Shown here: positions 52,026 through 64,000 of the stretch, in pieces
Layout of the letters: every line of letters starts with the position of its first letter
Numbering within the stretch: the stretch's first letter is position 1
Assembly: GCF_014201145.1 (NCBI RefSeq)
Contig: NZ_JACHDP010000001.1
Location: 6,138,001-6,202,000, forward strand
Direction of reading: 5' to 3'
Length of the DNA: 64,000 nt
DNA from: Micromonospora parathelypteridis
GTDB taxonomy: Bacteria; Actinomycetota; Actinomycetes; Mycobacteriales; Micromonosporaceae
Program-made: the position numbers and the translations under genes
Notes under the pieces: model-generated
What the model saw: the letters and a program-made list of their open reading frames with translations, nothing else
Told to the model about the DNA's origin: nothing
The model's database searches: none

Positions 52026-52132
52026 GTCGCCTCGTTTCAGCAGAGCCGTCGCGGACGGCGGCAATGTTAGTGCGTCAGACCTTCGTCGTGTGCCGACGGG
52101 GTGGTCCAGCGACCAACGGACCTCGCTGACGG

Positions 52133-52795
52133 TCAGCGGCGGCGCGGAGTGACCAGTCCCGACTCGTACGCCCACACGACCAACTGGGCGCGGTCGCGGC
52201 AATGCAGCTTCATCATCGCGCGATTCACGTGTGTCTTGACGGTCAACGGACTGATCACCATGCGCAGGGCGATCTCGTCGTTACTCAGCCCCTTGCCGAC
52301 CAACTCGACGATTTCCTGCTCGCGGGTGGTCAGCACGTCGCGTCCGGCAGCCGGCTCGGCCGGCGGTGGGCCGGACACGAACTCACTGATCAGCGTACGC
52401 GTGACGGCCGGCGCGAGCAGTGCGTCGCCGCGGGCCACGACGGCGATGGCCTGCAGCAGGTCGGCGGGGTCGGCGTCCTTGAGGAGGAAACCGCTGGCGC
52501 CCGCGCGGAGGGCGGCGAAGACGTAGGAGTCGAGCCCGTAGTTGGTGAGGATGAGGACGTGCGTCGCGGTGAGGTCGGGATCAGCGGCGATGCGCCTCGT
52601 GGCCTCGATGCCGTCGAGCCCCGGCATCTGCACGTCCATGAGCACGACGTCCGGGCGCAGACGTCGCGACAGTTGGACGGCCGAGGTGCCGTCGGTGGCC
52701 TCGCCGACGACCTCCAGGTCGTCCTCGGCATCGAGCAGGGCGCGGAATCCGGCTCGCATCAGAGCCTGGTCGTCGGCGAGCAACACGCGGATCAT
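52133..52795 (-). CDS. NarL/FixJ-family response regulator
   Basis: A 220-residue response regulator. The receiver domain has DD at 8-9, the phospho-acceptor D54 in LMDVQMPGLDG, the Thr/Ser switch in LILTNYG and the lysine in FLLKDADP. The LuxR-type HTH (LTTREQEIVELVGKGLSNDEIALRMVISPLTVKTHVNRAM) follows from about residue 150. The ATG is 76 bp downstream of the histidine-kinase stop, so they form a two-component operon. Probable target is the divergent AhpD-like/multicopper oxidase operon, by position. Confidence 0.93.
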   Translation of the reverse strand: MIRVLLADDQALMRAGFRALLDAEDDLEVVGEATDGTSAVQLSRRLRPDVVLMDVQMPGLDGIEATRRIAADPDLTATHVLILTNYGLDSYVFAALRAGASGFLLKDADPADLLQAIAVVARGDALLAPAVTRTLISEFVSGPPPAEPAAGRDVLTTREQEIVELVGKGLSNDEIALRMVISPLTVKTHVNRAMMKLHCRDRAQLVVWAYESGLVTPRRR

Positions 52796-52871
52796 GCCGG
52801 CTCCTCCCTCCGGTCGGAGACGGCACGATCCGCGGGCGACTGAGCTGCTTGGACCTCGCGCAAGCGCTCGG

Positions 52872-54002
52872 TCATGCCGATTCGTCCAGGGGGAAGGTGG
52901 CCCGTACCGCGAACCCGTGGTCGTCGCGAGCCGCGGCTCGCAGTGTGCCGCCCACTCCGGTCACCCGCTCGCGCATACCGCGCAGGCCCACACCCGGTGT
53001 CATCAGCCCGGCCGGTGACGCCTGGCCGTCGTCGGTGACCGAGACGGTGAGCTGTTCCGGGGTGTACTCGACGTGGATGTGCGCGGTGGCGAGCCCCGCG
53101 TGGCGGGCCACGTTGGTCAGCGCCTCCTGGACCACGCGATACCCGGCCTCGTCGACCTCGGCGCGCAGGTCCCGGGGCGGACCGCTGACGGTCACGTGCA
53201 CCGGTACGCCGGCCGCCCTGGTCCGCTCGGCGAGCTCGTCCACCCGGGCCAACCCGACGCGGTCTTCGTCGGCGGGGGAGCGCAGGACGTCGAGCGTCGT
53301 GCGCAGCTCCCGCATCGCGGCACCGCTGGCCTCCTGGATCGCCAACAGCGTTGCCGACGGCTCCTCGCCGTGTTTGCGAGCCAGGTGCACGGCGATCCCG
53401 GCCTGCACCTTGATCACGGAGATGCTGTGGGTCAGGGAGTCGTGCAGGTCGCGGGCGATGCGCAGGCGTTCCTCCCCGGCGCGACGCAACGCCATCTCCT
53501 CGCGGGTGCGCTCGGCCTCGATCGCCCGCTGCTCGACCTGTTCCAGGTATGCCCGGCGCTGCCGCGCGACGAGCCCGGCGACGTTGGCCGCCACGAACCA
53601 ACCCAGCAGCAGGGCCGTCCGCTCGACGATCAGTTGGCCTGCCTGGCCGGCCGGCGCCACCGAGATGTCGCGGGCCAGGAACCCACCGAGGAAGGCGAGG
53701 CTGGCCACGGCGGCGGCCGACCGGTGCCCCCGCCAGGCGGCGACGTAGACCACGCCGAGAACGGGGAACGCGGCGGACACCCCGGGGTGTACCCGGACGT
53801 GGAGGGCCAGCATGGCTACGGTCACCACGCTCAGCGCCACCACCGGGTACCGCCGGCACACCGCCACGGCCACCGCCATGGCGAGGACCAGGACGACGTC
53901 GATCGCCCCAACCTGCGCGGCGTCCGGTGCGAGCGCGGCGTTGCCGAGCAGGAGGGCGCCGAGGGCTGGGCCGCTGAGGGCGTACGGCAGGTCGCGACGC
54001 AT
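52872..54002 (-). CDS. Sensor histidine kinase (HisKA_3, NarX-like)
   Basis: A 376-residue membrane kinase. Five to six hydrophobic helices occupy residues about 10-145 with very short loops, so it probably senses within or at the membrane. A coiled linker follows (RAYLEQVEQRAIEAERTREEMALRRAGEE). The phospho-acceptor is H187 in RIARDLHDSLTHSISV. The HATPase domain has NVARHA (N box) and VTDDGQAS, then GVGLRGMRERVTGVGG. The ATG at 54002 is the start of the conserved part. Pairs with the NarL-type regulator downstream. Confidence 0.92.
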   Translation of the reverse strand: MRRDLPYALSGPALGALLLGNAALAPDAAQVGAIDVVLVLAMAVAVAVCRRYPVVALSVVTVAMLALHVRVHPGVSAAFPVLGVVYVAAWRGHRSAAAVASLAFLGGFLARDISVAPAGQAGQLIVERTALLLGWFVAANVAGLVARQRRAYLEQVEQRAIEAERTREEMALRRAGEERLRIARDLHDSLTHSISVIKVQAGIAVHLARKHGEEPSATLLAIQEASGAAMRELRTTLDVLRSPADEDRVGLARVDELAERTRAAGVPVHVTVSGPPRDLRAEVDEAGYRVVQEALTNVARHAGLATAHIHVEYTPEQLTVSVTDDGQASPAGLMTPGVGLRGMRERVTGVGGTLRAAARDDHGFAVRATFPLDESA

Positions 54003-54145
54003 GGTCGAACTGTAGAACGGGCCGTCATCAGGGGGCATCCACCGGCTGCGGTAGGAGGGCGTACCGCCGACGCGGTATCGGCTACCGGCCAAGTGCCTGC
54101 GGCGGCACGACGTTTTCCCGGTTCGTCGAGACAAGCATCGAGCCC

Positions 54146-55135
54146 ATGACATACCGCTTCTTCACCCCGGCGAGAGCGTCGACCACGACCGGTCTGACCG
54201 CCGCGGTCTACCGCCAACTGTCGGACGACTTCCTCGGGCCGCTGCCCACCTTCCAGGCGCTCTCGGCGGTGCCGGAGGTGCTGGCCGCGACCTGGGCGTT
54301 GATGCGCGAGGCCCTGCTCGCCGGTGACGCCTCCCGGGTCGAGCGCGAACTCGTCGCGTCGGTGGTCTCCCGGGCAAACCGCTGTCAGTTCTGCGTCGAC
54401 GCCCACGTGATGCTGCTACACGCGTTGGGCGAACCGAAGCTGGCCGAGGCCGTCGCCCGGGGTGGGACACCACCTGAACCGAGGCACGCCGAGCTCATCG
54501 CCTGGGCCCAGGCAAGCCGCAGCCCCGAAGCCGCCGACTGGGCCAGCCCGTACCGCCCGGAGGTAACCGGCACACTGCTCGCCTTCCACTTCGTCAACCG
54601 GATCGTGTCGGCGCTGCTCGATCCCGATCTGCTCCCCGGTGGCCTGCAACGGTCCCCGCTGGTGCGGTCGGTCGGAGGGCGGCTCTACGCCAGGGCGGCC
54701 CGGGAGCCGAAGGAACCCGGCCGAAGCCTCCCGCTCCTCCCGGCCGGCACGACCGCGCCACCCGGCTGGGCGGGAGACAGCCCGGTCGGCGTCGCGTACG
54801 CGTCGTTGAAGGACGCCGCCGCACCGGGCGGAGACCTCCTGGGGGACGTGGCGCGCCAGACCGTCGCGGCCACCGTGCGCTGGGAGGACGGGCGGTTCCC
54901 GGCCAGGCCCGCGGACTGGGCCGTCGACCTGGTCCGGGACGTGCCCGGCCGGGATCGCGTCGGAACGCGCATCGCGCTGCTGGCGGCGTTCGCACCGAGC
55001 GCGATCACCGTGGGCGACGTCGCTCTCTGGCGGCTCTCCCATCCGGCCGACGCCGACCTCGTACGGCTGGTCGCCTACGGGGCGATCACGGCCACCGACC
55101 ATGTCGCCCGAGCCCTGGCTTCGGCTCACCTCTAG
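54146..55135 (+). CDS. Carboxymuconolactone decarboxylase/AhpD-like protein
   Basis: A 329-residue protein. The AhpD core motif is SRANRCQFCVDAHVMLLHALG, with the redox CxxC and the following His; the rest is helical. The length is about twice that of single-domain AhpD, consistent with two helical halves, although only the first keeps CxxC. Such proteins reduce hydroperoxides or act as disulfide reductases. It is divergent from the sensor kinase and nine bases ahead of the DUF6220 gene, so it heads a three-gene operon with the multicopper oxidase. A role in peroxide or copper stress is suggested by that company. Confidence 0.82.
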   Translation: MTYRFFTPARASTTTGLTAAVYRQLSDDFLGPLPTFQALSAVPEVLAATWALMREALLAGDASRVERELVASVVSRANRCQFCVDAHVMLLHALGEPKLAEAVARGGTPPEPRHAELIAWAQASRSPEAADWASPYRPEVTGTLLAFHFVNRIVSALLDPDLLPGGLQRSPLVRSVGGRLYARAAREPKEPGRSLPLLPAGTTAPPGWAGDSPVGVAYASLKDAAAPGGDLLGDVARQTVAATVRWEDGRFPARPADWAVDLVRDVPGRDRVGTRIALLAAFAPSAITVGDVALWRLSHPADADLVRLVAYGAITATDHVARALASAHL

Positions 55136-55144
55136 GAGGTCACC

Positions 55145-55597
55145 ATGCGCAAGGCATTCGTCATCGTCAGCATTCTGTTGCTCGTCGCGTTCGCCCTGCA
55201 GTTCGTCCTCGCCGCCGTGGGCGCGTTCACGAAGCCAGCGGACGACGATTCGTACGCGCTGCACAGTGTCAACGGGATGGTGATCATCCCGGTCCTCACC
55301 CTGCTCACGATTCTGTTCGCCGCGCTGGCGAGGGCGCCGGGCCGGCTCATCGGGCTGACGATCCTGCCGTTCGGCCTCGTCGTGGTGCAGGCGCTCACCG
55401 CCATGCTGGCCAACGGGTCCACCGACGCCGCGGGCGTCAGCAGTCCGTTCGGCCTGACCATCGCGGGGCTGCACGCCGTCAACGGAATCATCGCGGTGCA
55501 CGTCGTCGTCGGCATCCTTCGGGCGGCGCGAGAGCTGGCCAACCCGGCGCCGGCCGACGCCATCGGTGTGACCGTCCGCGAAGGGGAGCCGGTATGA
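55145..55597 (+). CDS. DUF6220 four-helix membrane protein
   Basis: A 150-residue membrane protein with four helices (FVIVSILLLVAFALQFVLAAVGAF, VIIPVLTLLTILFAALA, LIGLTILPFGLVVVQALTAMLA, TIAGLHAVNGIIAVHVVVGILRAA). Two histidines in HSVNGMV and GLHAVNGIIAVH repeat a similar motif and could bind haem or metal. GGAGG precedes the ATG by a few bases. Its end overlaps the multicopper oxidase start (ATGA). Function unknown. Confidence 0.8.
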   Translation: MRKAFVIVSILLLVAFALQFVLAAVGAFTKPADDDSYALHSVNGMVIIPVLTLLTILFAALARAPGRLIGLTILPFGLVVVQALTAMLANGSTDAAGVSSPFGLTIAGLHAVNGIIAVHVVVGILRAARELANPAPADAIGVTVREGEPV

Positions 55598-57333
55598 CGA
55601 CGGGCTCGCTGCTCGCGGCCGACCTGGTGATCGCGGTCCTCGCGGCCGGCGGATGGCTGGGCGGAGGTGCCGCGTCGGCCGCCCGGCGCCGCCCGCTCGC
55701 GCTGGGGTTGGCGGCCTTCGCGCTGCTCGCCACGCTCGCCCGCGCGATCACGATCACCGCGCTCGCCCGCGCCGGCTGGTGGTTCGCGGCGGAGAAGGTC
55801 CTCATCGCCGCTCCACTGTCACTCGCGGCGGTGGCCGTCGCCGGGCCGCGGTTGCTGCGGGCCCCGGGCGACATCCGGTCCGTCGCGGTCCCGCTTCTCT
55901 TCGCCGGGTACGCCACGAGCGGCGCCCTGCTCGTGACGGTCCTGCACGGCTATCCGGCGTCGGCGGGAGCGGGGCTGCTCGCGGTCGCCGGGGTCGTCGC
56001 GGCGACGGCGGTCTCGTGGCGTGCCCTCGGCGCGCGCCCGTCGCGGACGGTGTCCCGGGCGACCCTCGTGGTGGCGGTCGCGGCGCTGGTGGCCGGAACC
56101 GGGCTGACGGCCGCTCCGGACGGCGCGCCCGCCGTACCCCATGATCATGCGTATCGGGATGCGCGGACCGTCGGCGAACCCACCAGGCGGTTCACCCTGA
56201 CGGCCGGCACCGCCACGGTGCGGGTGAGTGGCCGCGACGTCGCGGCGTGGGCGTTCGATGCGCAGGTACCCGGACCGGAGCTGACCGCCGTGGTCGGCGA
56301 CGTCGTGGAGGTGACGCTGCGCAACCGGGACATCGAACGAGGCGTCACGCTGCACTGGCACGGGTACGACGTGCCGAACAGTCAGGACGGAGTGCCCGGC
56401 GTGACGCAGGCGGCGGTCCTGCCCGGACAGGAATTCGTCTACCGGTTCCGCGCCGATCAGGCCGGTACGTATTGGTACCACACGCATTCGGTCTCCGACG
56501 TCGGCGTGCGGATGGGTCTCTACGGTGTGCTGGTGGTCCGTCCGGGGCCGATGACCGGCCTCGACGTCACGGTGCCGGTGCACACGCTGGCGGGTCGGCC
56601 GCTGCCCGCGCCGAGAACGGAACGGGTCGAGGCGGGCACCCCGGTGCGGCTACGGCTGATCAACACCGACAGCACGACGCACCGCTATGCCCTGGCCGGG
56701 ACCTCGTTCCGGGTCGCCGCGATCGACGGCTTCGACCTGCGAGGCCCGACGTCGCTCGTGGACACCTCGGTGCTGATCCCGGCAGGGGGTCGCTACGACC
56801 TGGTGTTCGACGCGCCCGCGACGCCGGTGGCGTTGTTCGTCGACGGCCGTGTGGTCTACACGACCGGGGCGGTGTCGACCGCGACGGGCGCCTGGCCGGT
56901 GCTGGACCCGCTCAGCTACGGCGTCGCCTCCCCGGCGCCGTGGTCCCGGATCGACAAGCGGTTCACCCTCGTTCTCGATCGCGGCCTCGACCTGCACGAA
57001 CTGCTTCCGCGTTACGCCCATACCGTCAACGGCGCGGCCGACCCGAACATCCCGCCGCAGGTCGTACGCCTCGGCGACATCATCAGGTTCACGATCGTCA
57101 ACCGATCTCAGATCGTGCACCCGTGGCATTTGCACGGCCATCACGTCCTGGTGCTGTCGCGCGACGGGAAGCCGGCGGTCGGAAGTCCGTTGTGGCTGGA
57201 CTCGTTCGACGTCCGACCGGGCGAGGTGTGGGAGGTGGCGTTCCGGGCGGACAACCCCGGAATGTGGGCCAACCACTGCCACAACCTGGCGCACGCCGAC
57301 GCCGGGATGACGCTGCACCTGATGTATTCATGA
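55594..57333 (+). CDS. Membrane-anchored multicopper oxidase
   Basis: A 579-residue protein. The first about 175 residues form five to six membrane helices. An extracytoplasmic two- to three-domain cupredoxin enzyme follows. All four copper-ligand blocks are present: TLHWHGYDVPNSQDGVPG, WYHTHSVSDVG, IVHPWHLHGHHVLVLS and NHCHNLAHADAGMTLHL, the last holding the type-1 Cys-His and its axial Met. It should oxidise phenolics, metal ions (Cu+, Fe2+, Mn2+) or similar donors and reduce oxygen to water, anchored at the outer face of the membrane. The polytopic N-terminus instead of a Tat signal is unusual for this family. Confidence 0.92.
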   Translation: MTTGSLLAADLVIAVLAAGGWLGGGAASAARRRPLALGLAAFALLATLARAITITALARAGWWFAAEKVLIAAPLSLAAVAVAGPRLLRAPGDIRSVAVPLLFAGYATSGALLVTVLHGYPASAGAGLLAVAGVVAATAVSWRALGARPSRTVSRATLVVAVAALVAGTGLTAAPDGAPAVPHDHAYRDARTVGEPTRRFTLTAGTATVRVSGRDVAAWAFDAQVPGPELTAVVGDVVEVTLRNRDIERGVTLHWHGYDVPNSQDGVPGVTQAAVLPGQEFVYRFRADQAGTYWYHTHSVSDVGVRMGLYGVLVVRPGPMTGLDVTVPVHTLAGRPLPAPRTERVEAGTPVRLRLINTDSTTHRYALAGTSFRVAAIDGFDLRGPTSLVDTSVLIPAGGRYDLVFDAPATPVALFVDGRVVYTTGAVSTATGAWPVLDPLSYGVASPAPWSRIDKRFTLVLDRGLDLHELLPRYAHTVNGAADPNIPPQVVRLGDIIRFTIVNRSQIVHPWHLHGHHVLVLSRDGKPAVGSPLWLDSFDVRPGEVWEVAFRADNPGMWANHCHNLAHADAGMTLHLMYS

Positions 57334-57373
57334 GGTTGAGCTCGTGGGAGCGCTGTCCTGTCACTGTGAGTCA

Positions 57374-57415
57374 TATACCTCTGCGGTATAAATATGACCC
57401 AGAGGTATATACCTC
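57374..57415. promoter_or_regulatory. Operator region with nested TATACC/GGTATA palindromes
   Basis: TATACCTCTGCGGTATA (57374-57390) is a palindrome with 6-bp arms around five bases. GAGGTATATACCTC (57402-57415) is a perfect 14-bp palindrome. The arms ATATACCTCTG and CAGAGGTATAT also pair across the gap. TATAAA at 57387-57392 could be the -10. The region ends 27 bp before the reductase start, so it is probably its operator. No cognate regulator is adjacent. Confidence 0.7.
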
Positions 57416-57441
57416 AACGGCAAATGAAAGGGATCCCCGCG

Positions 57442-58056
57442 ATGGCAAAGGTCATCTCCACGCTGTTCATCTCGGCCGACGGTGTGGCCGAGATCGACCC
57501 GGACTGGCACTTCCCGTACTTCGACGAGAACATGGGTCGGGCGGTCACCGAGGACTACGACGCCGCGGACGTGCTGCTGATCGGCCGTGAGACCTACGAC
57601 AGCTTCGCTGGCGCCTGGCCTGACCGCGAGGCCGCCGGCGGGGAGGACGCAGGGTTGGCCAAGCGACTCGGGGATGTGCGCAAGGTCGTCGTCACGCGGC
57701 AGTCGCTGGAATTTCCCTGGCGCAACTCGGAACTGATCGCGGGTGATCTCGTCGGTGCCGTCACCGCGCTCAAGGCCGACGCCGGCGTCCGAGGCATCCT
57801 CATCCCCGGGTCGATCTCGGTGGTGCAGCAGCTGCTCGCCGCGGGGCTGGTCGACGAGTTGCGCCTGCTGGTGCACCCGGTGGCGGCGCGCAAGGGCCGC
57901 AAGCTGTTCGACGAGGGCGACACCGCCTACCACCTGCGCGTGCTGGCGACGGAGGCGTTTCCGACGGGCGTGCTCCGCGTGATCTACGCGCCCGTTGAGG
58001 CACCCGGAAAGGCCAGTTACGACGACGTCAAGGACCAGGTGCCGGCCGGGAACTAG
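57442..58056 (+). CDS. Dihydrofolate reductase family protein (RibD C-terminal domain)
   Basis: A 204-residue RibD_C-type reductase: KVISTLFISADGVAEIDPDWHFPYF, ADVLLIGRETYDSFAGAWPD, GILIPGSISVVQQLLAAGLVDELRLLVHPVAARKGRKLF. It is a diverged paralogue of the protein at 3942. The ATG at 57442 follows AAAGGGAT; the ATG at 57394 would place coding sequence over the operator palindromes and has no RBS. Presumed NAD(P)H-dependent reductase of unknown substrate, likely under repression at the nested palindromes. Confidence 0.85.
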   Translation: MAKVISTLFISADGVAEIDPDWHFPYFDENMGRAVTEDYDAADVLLIGRETYDSFAGAWPDREAAGGEDAGLAKRLGDVRKVVVTRQSLEFPWRNSELIAGDLVGAVTALKADAGVRGILIPGSISVVQQLLAAGLVDELRLLVHPVAARKGRKLFDEGDTAYHLRVLATEAFPTGVLRVIYAPVEAPGKASYDDVKDQVPAGN

Positions 58057-58087
58057 CCGCCCTAGGCGAGGAGCGTCGTAGGTCCGT

Positions 58088-58777
58088 GTGACGATCGTCG
58101 GCGTGAACGGATGGACGTACAACGATCGCCCCGAGGGCATCAGGTTCCTGACCGATCGGATCCTCGAGCCGGGCCGCAGCGTGATCGAGGACGAGCTCTG
58201 GGCCTGGGTCGTGCGTGGTGAGGACGACGCCGACGAGTTCGTCGACTTCTTCGACGACGACGAGGAGCGCTGCGGCGCCACCGACGAGGAACTGCTCGCG
58301 GCGTACGAGAAGGCATTGGCTGTTCGGCGGGAGCAGCAGCGCGAGTGGGGCGAGGTGCGCGGCAACCTCACCCGCGCCTTCGCCGACCTCAACGGGTTGG
58401 GCGTGCTGGCCCGGGAGAACTTCAGCTGTTGTGGCACCTGCGCGAGCGCCGAGATCCACGACGAGCGGGATGACTCCCGGCACTGGCGCGGCTATCTCTG
58501 GTACCACCAGCAGGACACGGAGTCGCTGCTCGCCAGCGAGGACGGCGAGGTCTACCTCGGCTACGGCGTCTATCCTCCGGCCGACTTCGACGAGGTCGCC
58601 TACGCGGGCCTGTCGGAGGCCGAACAGCAGGCCAACTACCAGGCCGACCTGGAACGGCTACTGGACGAGGTCGCGTTCCCGGTGCTTCGCAAGCACGGCA
58701 TGCGGGTGGAGTGGAACCGCAAGCAGTCCAGGCGGGTCCGGGTCACCGGCGCTCAGTGGTATGCGCCGTTGGTCTGA
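58088..58777 (+). CDS. DUF6891-like protein
   Basis: A 229-residue acidic soluble protein. It has a helical N-terminal half (LWAWVVRGEDDADEFVDFFDDDEERC) and a conserved centre with NFSCCGTCASAEIHDE, GYLWYHQQDTESLL and VYLGYGVYP. It ends in RKHGMRVEWNRKQSRRVRV. The CC-x-x-C cysteines could bind metal. The family assignment rests on the NFSCCGTC/YHQQDTE pattern and is moderately certain. GTG start. Function unknown. Confidence 0.65.
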   Translation: MTIVGVNGWTYNDRPEGIRFLTDRILEPGRSVIEDELWAWVVRGEDDADEFVDFFDDDEERCGATDEELLAAYEKALAVRREQQREWGEVRGNLTRAFADLNGLGVLARENFSCCGTCASAEIHDERDDSRHWRGYLWYHQQDTESLLASEDGEVYLGYGVYPPADFDEVAYAGLSEAEQQANYQADLERLLDEVAFPVLRKHGMRVEWNRKQSRRVRVTGAQWYAPLV

Positions 58778-58900
58778 GCACCACCGATCCATCCCACACC
58801 TCGGAACAGCATTTAGTGAGGCTCATCGATATTGACGTCCGGCGTCGGCGGCGACAGGATCTCGGCACCACCACCACCGTGATCCCCTCTGGGAGGCGTC

Positions 58901-59794
58901 ATGACCCGTCCCCGCCTGCCCCGCCTACGGGCAGCCAGCCGGTTGGCCGCACTCGCTGTGGCCACCGCCGGCGTGCTGCTCACCGTCGCCACGCCCGCCA
59001 GCGCCGCTGTGCCCGCCGGCCGATATGTCGCGCTGGGCGACTCGTACGCCGCCGGTCCGCTGATTCCCACCCAGGTCGACCTGAACTGCCTGCGGTCCAA
59101 CCGCAACTACCCGTCGCTGGTGGCCGCGTCCGCCGGCTCGTCGTCGTTCGCCGACGTGAGCTGTTCCGGCGCCACCACGGACGACATCCTCTACGGTGGC
59201 AGCGGCCAGTTGGGCATCACGGTGCCGCCGCAGCTCAGCGCGGTCACGTCGAACACCGCGCTGGTGACGGTGCAGATCGGCGGCAACGACATCGGCTTCT
59301 CCGGCATCATCGGCGACTGCGCGGAGGCGAGCCTCAGCAGCCCGCTCGGATCGCCGTGCAAGAACCGGTACACCGCCGGCGGCGTCGACCAGTTGCAGGC
59401 GAGGATCGTCGCCGCCACGCCGAAGGTGACCACCGTGCTGCAGGCCGTCCGCCAGGCCGCGCCGGGCGCGCGGGTGGTGGTACTGGGGTACCCGGCGATC
59501 CTGCCGGACACCGGTTACGGCTGCTGGCCCGTCGTGCCGATCGCCTACCAGGACGTGCCGTACCTGCGGGGCATCGAGAAGTCACTCAACGCGATGCTGG
59601 CCAGCGTCGCGACCGCGAACGGCGCCACCTACGCCGACGTCTACACCCCGTCGATCGGCCGCGACGCCTGCAAGGGCAGCGGCACTCGGTGGGTCGAGGG
59701 ACTGGTGCCACAGAACTCGGCTGCCCCCTTCCACCCGAACGCCCGCGGTGAGCAGGGCATGGCATCCGCCCTGCTCGCCAGACTGAACAGCTGA
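58901..59794 (+). CDS. Secreted SGNH/GDSL lipase/esterase
   Basis: A 297-residue secreted hydrolase. The signal peptide has a basic start and the hydrophobic LAALAVATAGVLLTVATPASA. The mature enzyme starts near AVPAGRYVALGDSYAAG, with the nucleophile serine in block I. It continues with CSGATTDDIL, block III QIGGNDIGF and block V FHPNARGEQGMA with the catalytic histidine. Six cysteines fit the three disulfides of the Streptomyces SGNH esterase/lipase group. It cleaves extracellular lipid esters or acetyl groups on plant polysaccharides. A conventional terminator hairpin follows. Confidence 0.92.
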   Translation: MTRPRLPRLRAASRLAALAVATAGVLLTVATPASAAVPAGRYVALGDSYAAGPLIPTQVDLNCLRSNRNYPSLVAASAGSSSFADVSCSGATTDDILYGGSGQLGITVPPQLSAVTSNTALVTVQIGGNDIGFSGIIGDCAEASLSSPLGSPCKNRYTAGGVDQLQARIVAATPKVTTVLQAVRQAAPGARVVVLGYPAILPDTGYGCWPVVPIAYQDVPYLRGIEKSLNAMLASVATANGATYADVYTPSIGRDACKGSGTRWVEGLVPQNSAAPFHPNARGEQGMASALLARLNS

Positions 59795-59814
59795 CCGAAC
59801 CCGCAGTCGGTCGA

Positions 59815-59845
59815 GCCGGCCCCGTCGAGCAGCGGCGGGGCCGGC
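59815..59845. terminator. Rho-independent-like hairpin after GDSL esterase gene
   Basis: GCCGGCCCCG (59815-59824) pairs perfectly with CGGGGCCGGC (59836-59845) across an 11-base loop, 21 bp after the esterase stop. There is no U-tract. Confidence 0.8.
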
Positions 59846-59907
59846 CACCGATGGCTCTTCGCCGACGCGGTGCTTGAGATCGGCGAGTCCGGGGTACCGG
59901 AAGCTTT

Positions 59908-62626
<2,719 letters not shown>

Positions 62627-62830
62627 TTAAGAGGGGTCAGGTCGGTGTCCCATGTGGGGGCCGAGGGCCACCGGGTGGCCGCCGAAATTTCCGGATGGTT
62701 TTCCGGACCGTAGTCACCCGACTGTCGGCGGTGACGGTTTGGCCCCGATGGTGGGCGGGAGTGTTTCGCCTCCAGCGGGTGAACCTGGGGTGAATCGTCC
62801 GACACGACGACGCGCGGACCCTCGTAAAAC

Positions 62831-64000
<1,170 letters not shown>

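Overview
The window is high-GC actinobacterial DNA. Codon third positions are strongly G/C, GTG and TTG starts are frequent, same-strand genes are often coupled by ATGA/GTGA/TGATG overlaps, and F420-type, SARP, FurA-KatG and secreted CBM2-xylanase genes are present. This combination fits a soil actinomycete, most likely a Micromonosporaceae member close to Micromonospora. That assignment is inferred from gene content and style, not from any database comparison. No tRNA, rRNA, CRISPR array, phage or transposase gene was seen.

Left third (1-29216). The window opens inside a ketosynthase gene coupled to an acyl carrier protein, next to a large LuxR-type ATPase regulator. A short stretch of ordinary accessory genes follows (RibD-type reductase, DUF1801, a frameshifted META lipoprotein, a PH-type membrane protein, a GyrI-like protein, a GtrB-like glycosyltransferase and its polytopic membrane partner). 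From 11343 to 29216 lies what looks like one biosynthetic locus: SARP regulator, SnoaL-like protein, fatty-acyl-AMP ligase, a second ACP coupled to a GDSL hydrolase and a PhnW-like aminotransferase, acyl-CoA/ACP dehydrogenase, two PlsC-type acyltransferases, an OafA-type membrane acyltransferase, amidohydrolase, DAGK-like lipid kinase, KASIII, SDR, F420-type oxidoreductase, MFS exporter and HAD phosphatase. There is no modular PKS or NRPS. The logic appears to be: load or build an acyl chain on free-standing ACPs, desaturate, reduce and aminate it, then esterify it onto a (phospho)acceptor and export it. Direct repeats with 11-bp spacing, the pattern SARP regulators bind, lie upstream of three of its transcription units. 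The product is unknown.

Middle (29427-37145). This part holds small conserved proteins (DUF1737, DUF4287), a long imperfect hairpin, a GntR/HutC regulator directly upstream of a trpB-trpA pair whose promoter carries three GTTCTAGAAC-like palindromes, a fatty-acid desaturase, a MerR-like protein with two HTH domains, and a divergent MarR/cupin pair sharing an operator palindrome.

Right (37497-52025) is a carbohydrate island: a Tat-exported GH95 enzyme, a large secreted modular GH67 alpha-glucuronidase behind a LacI regulator, a divergent four-gene ABC importer and an FGGY sugar kinase. After a NarL-type two-component system come an AhpD-like/DUF6220/membrane-anchored multicopper oxidase operon, a second RibD-type reductase behind TATACC/GGTATA palindromes, a secreted GDSL esterase, a PknB-like Ser/Thr kinase and a GH11-CBM2 xylanase. 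The window ends in a furA-katG peroxide-response operon, with katG cut by the right edge.
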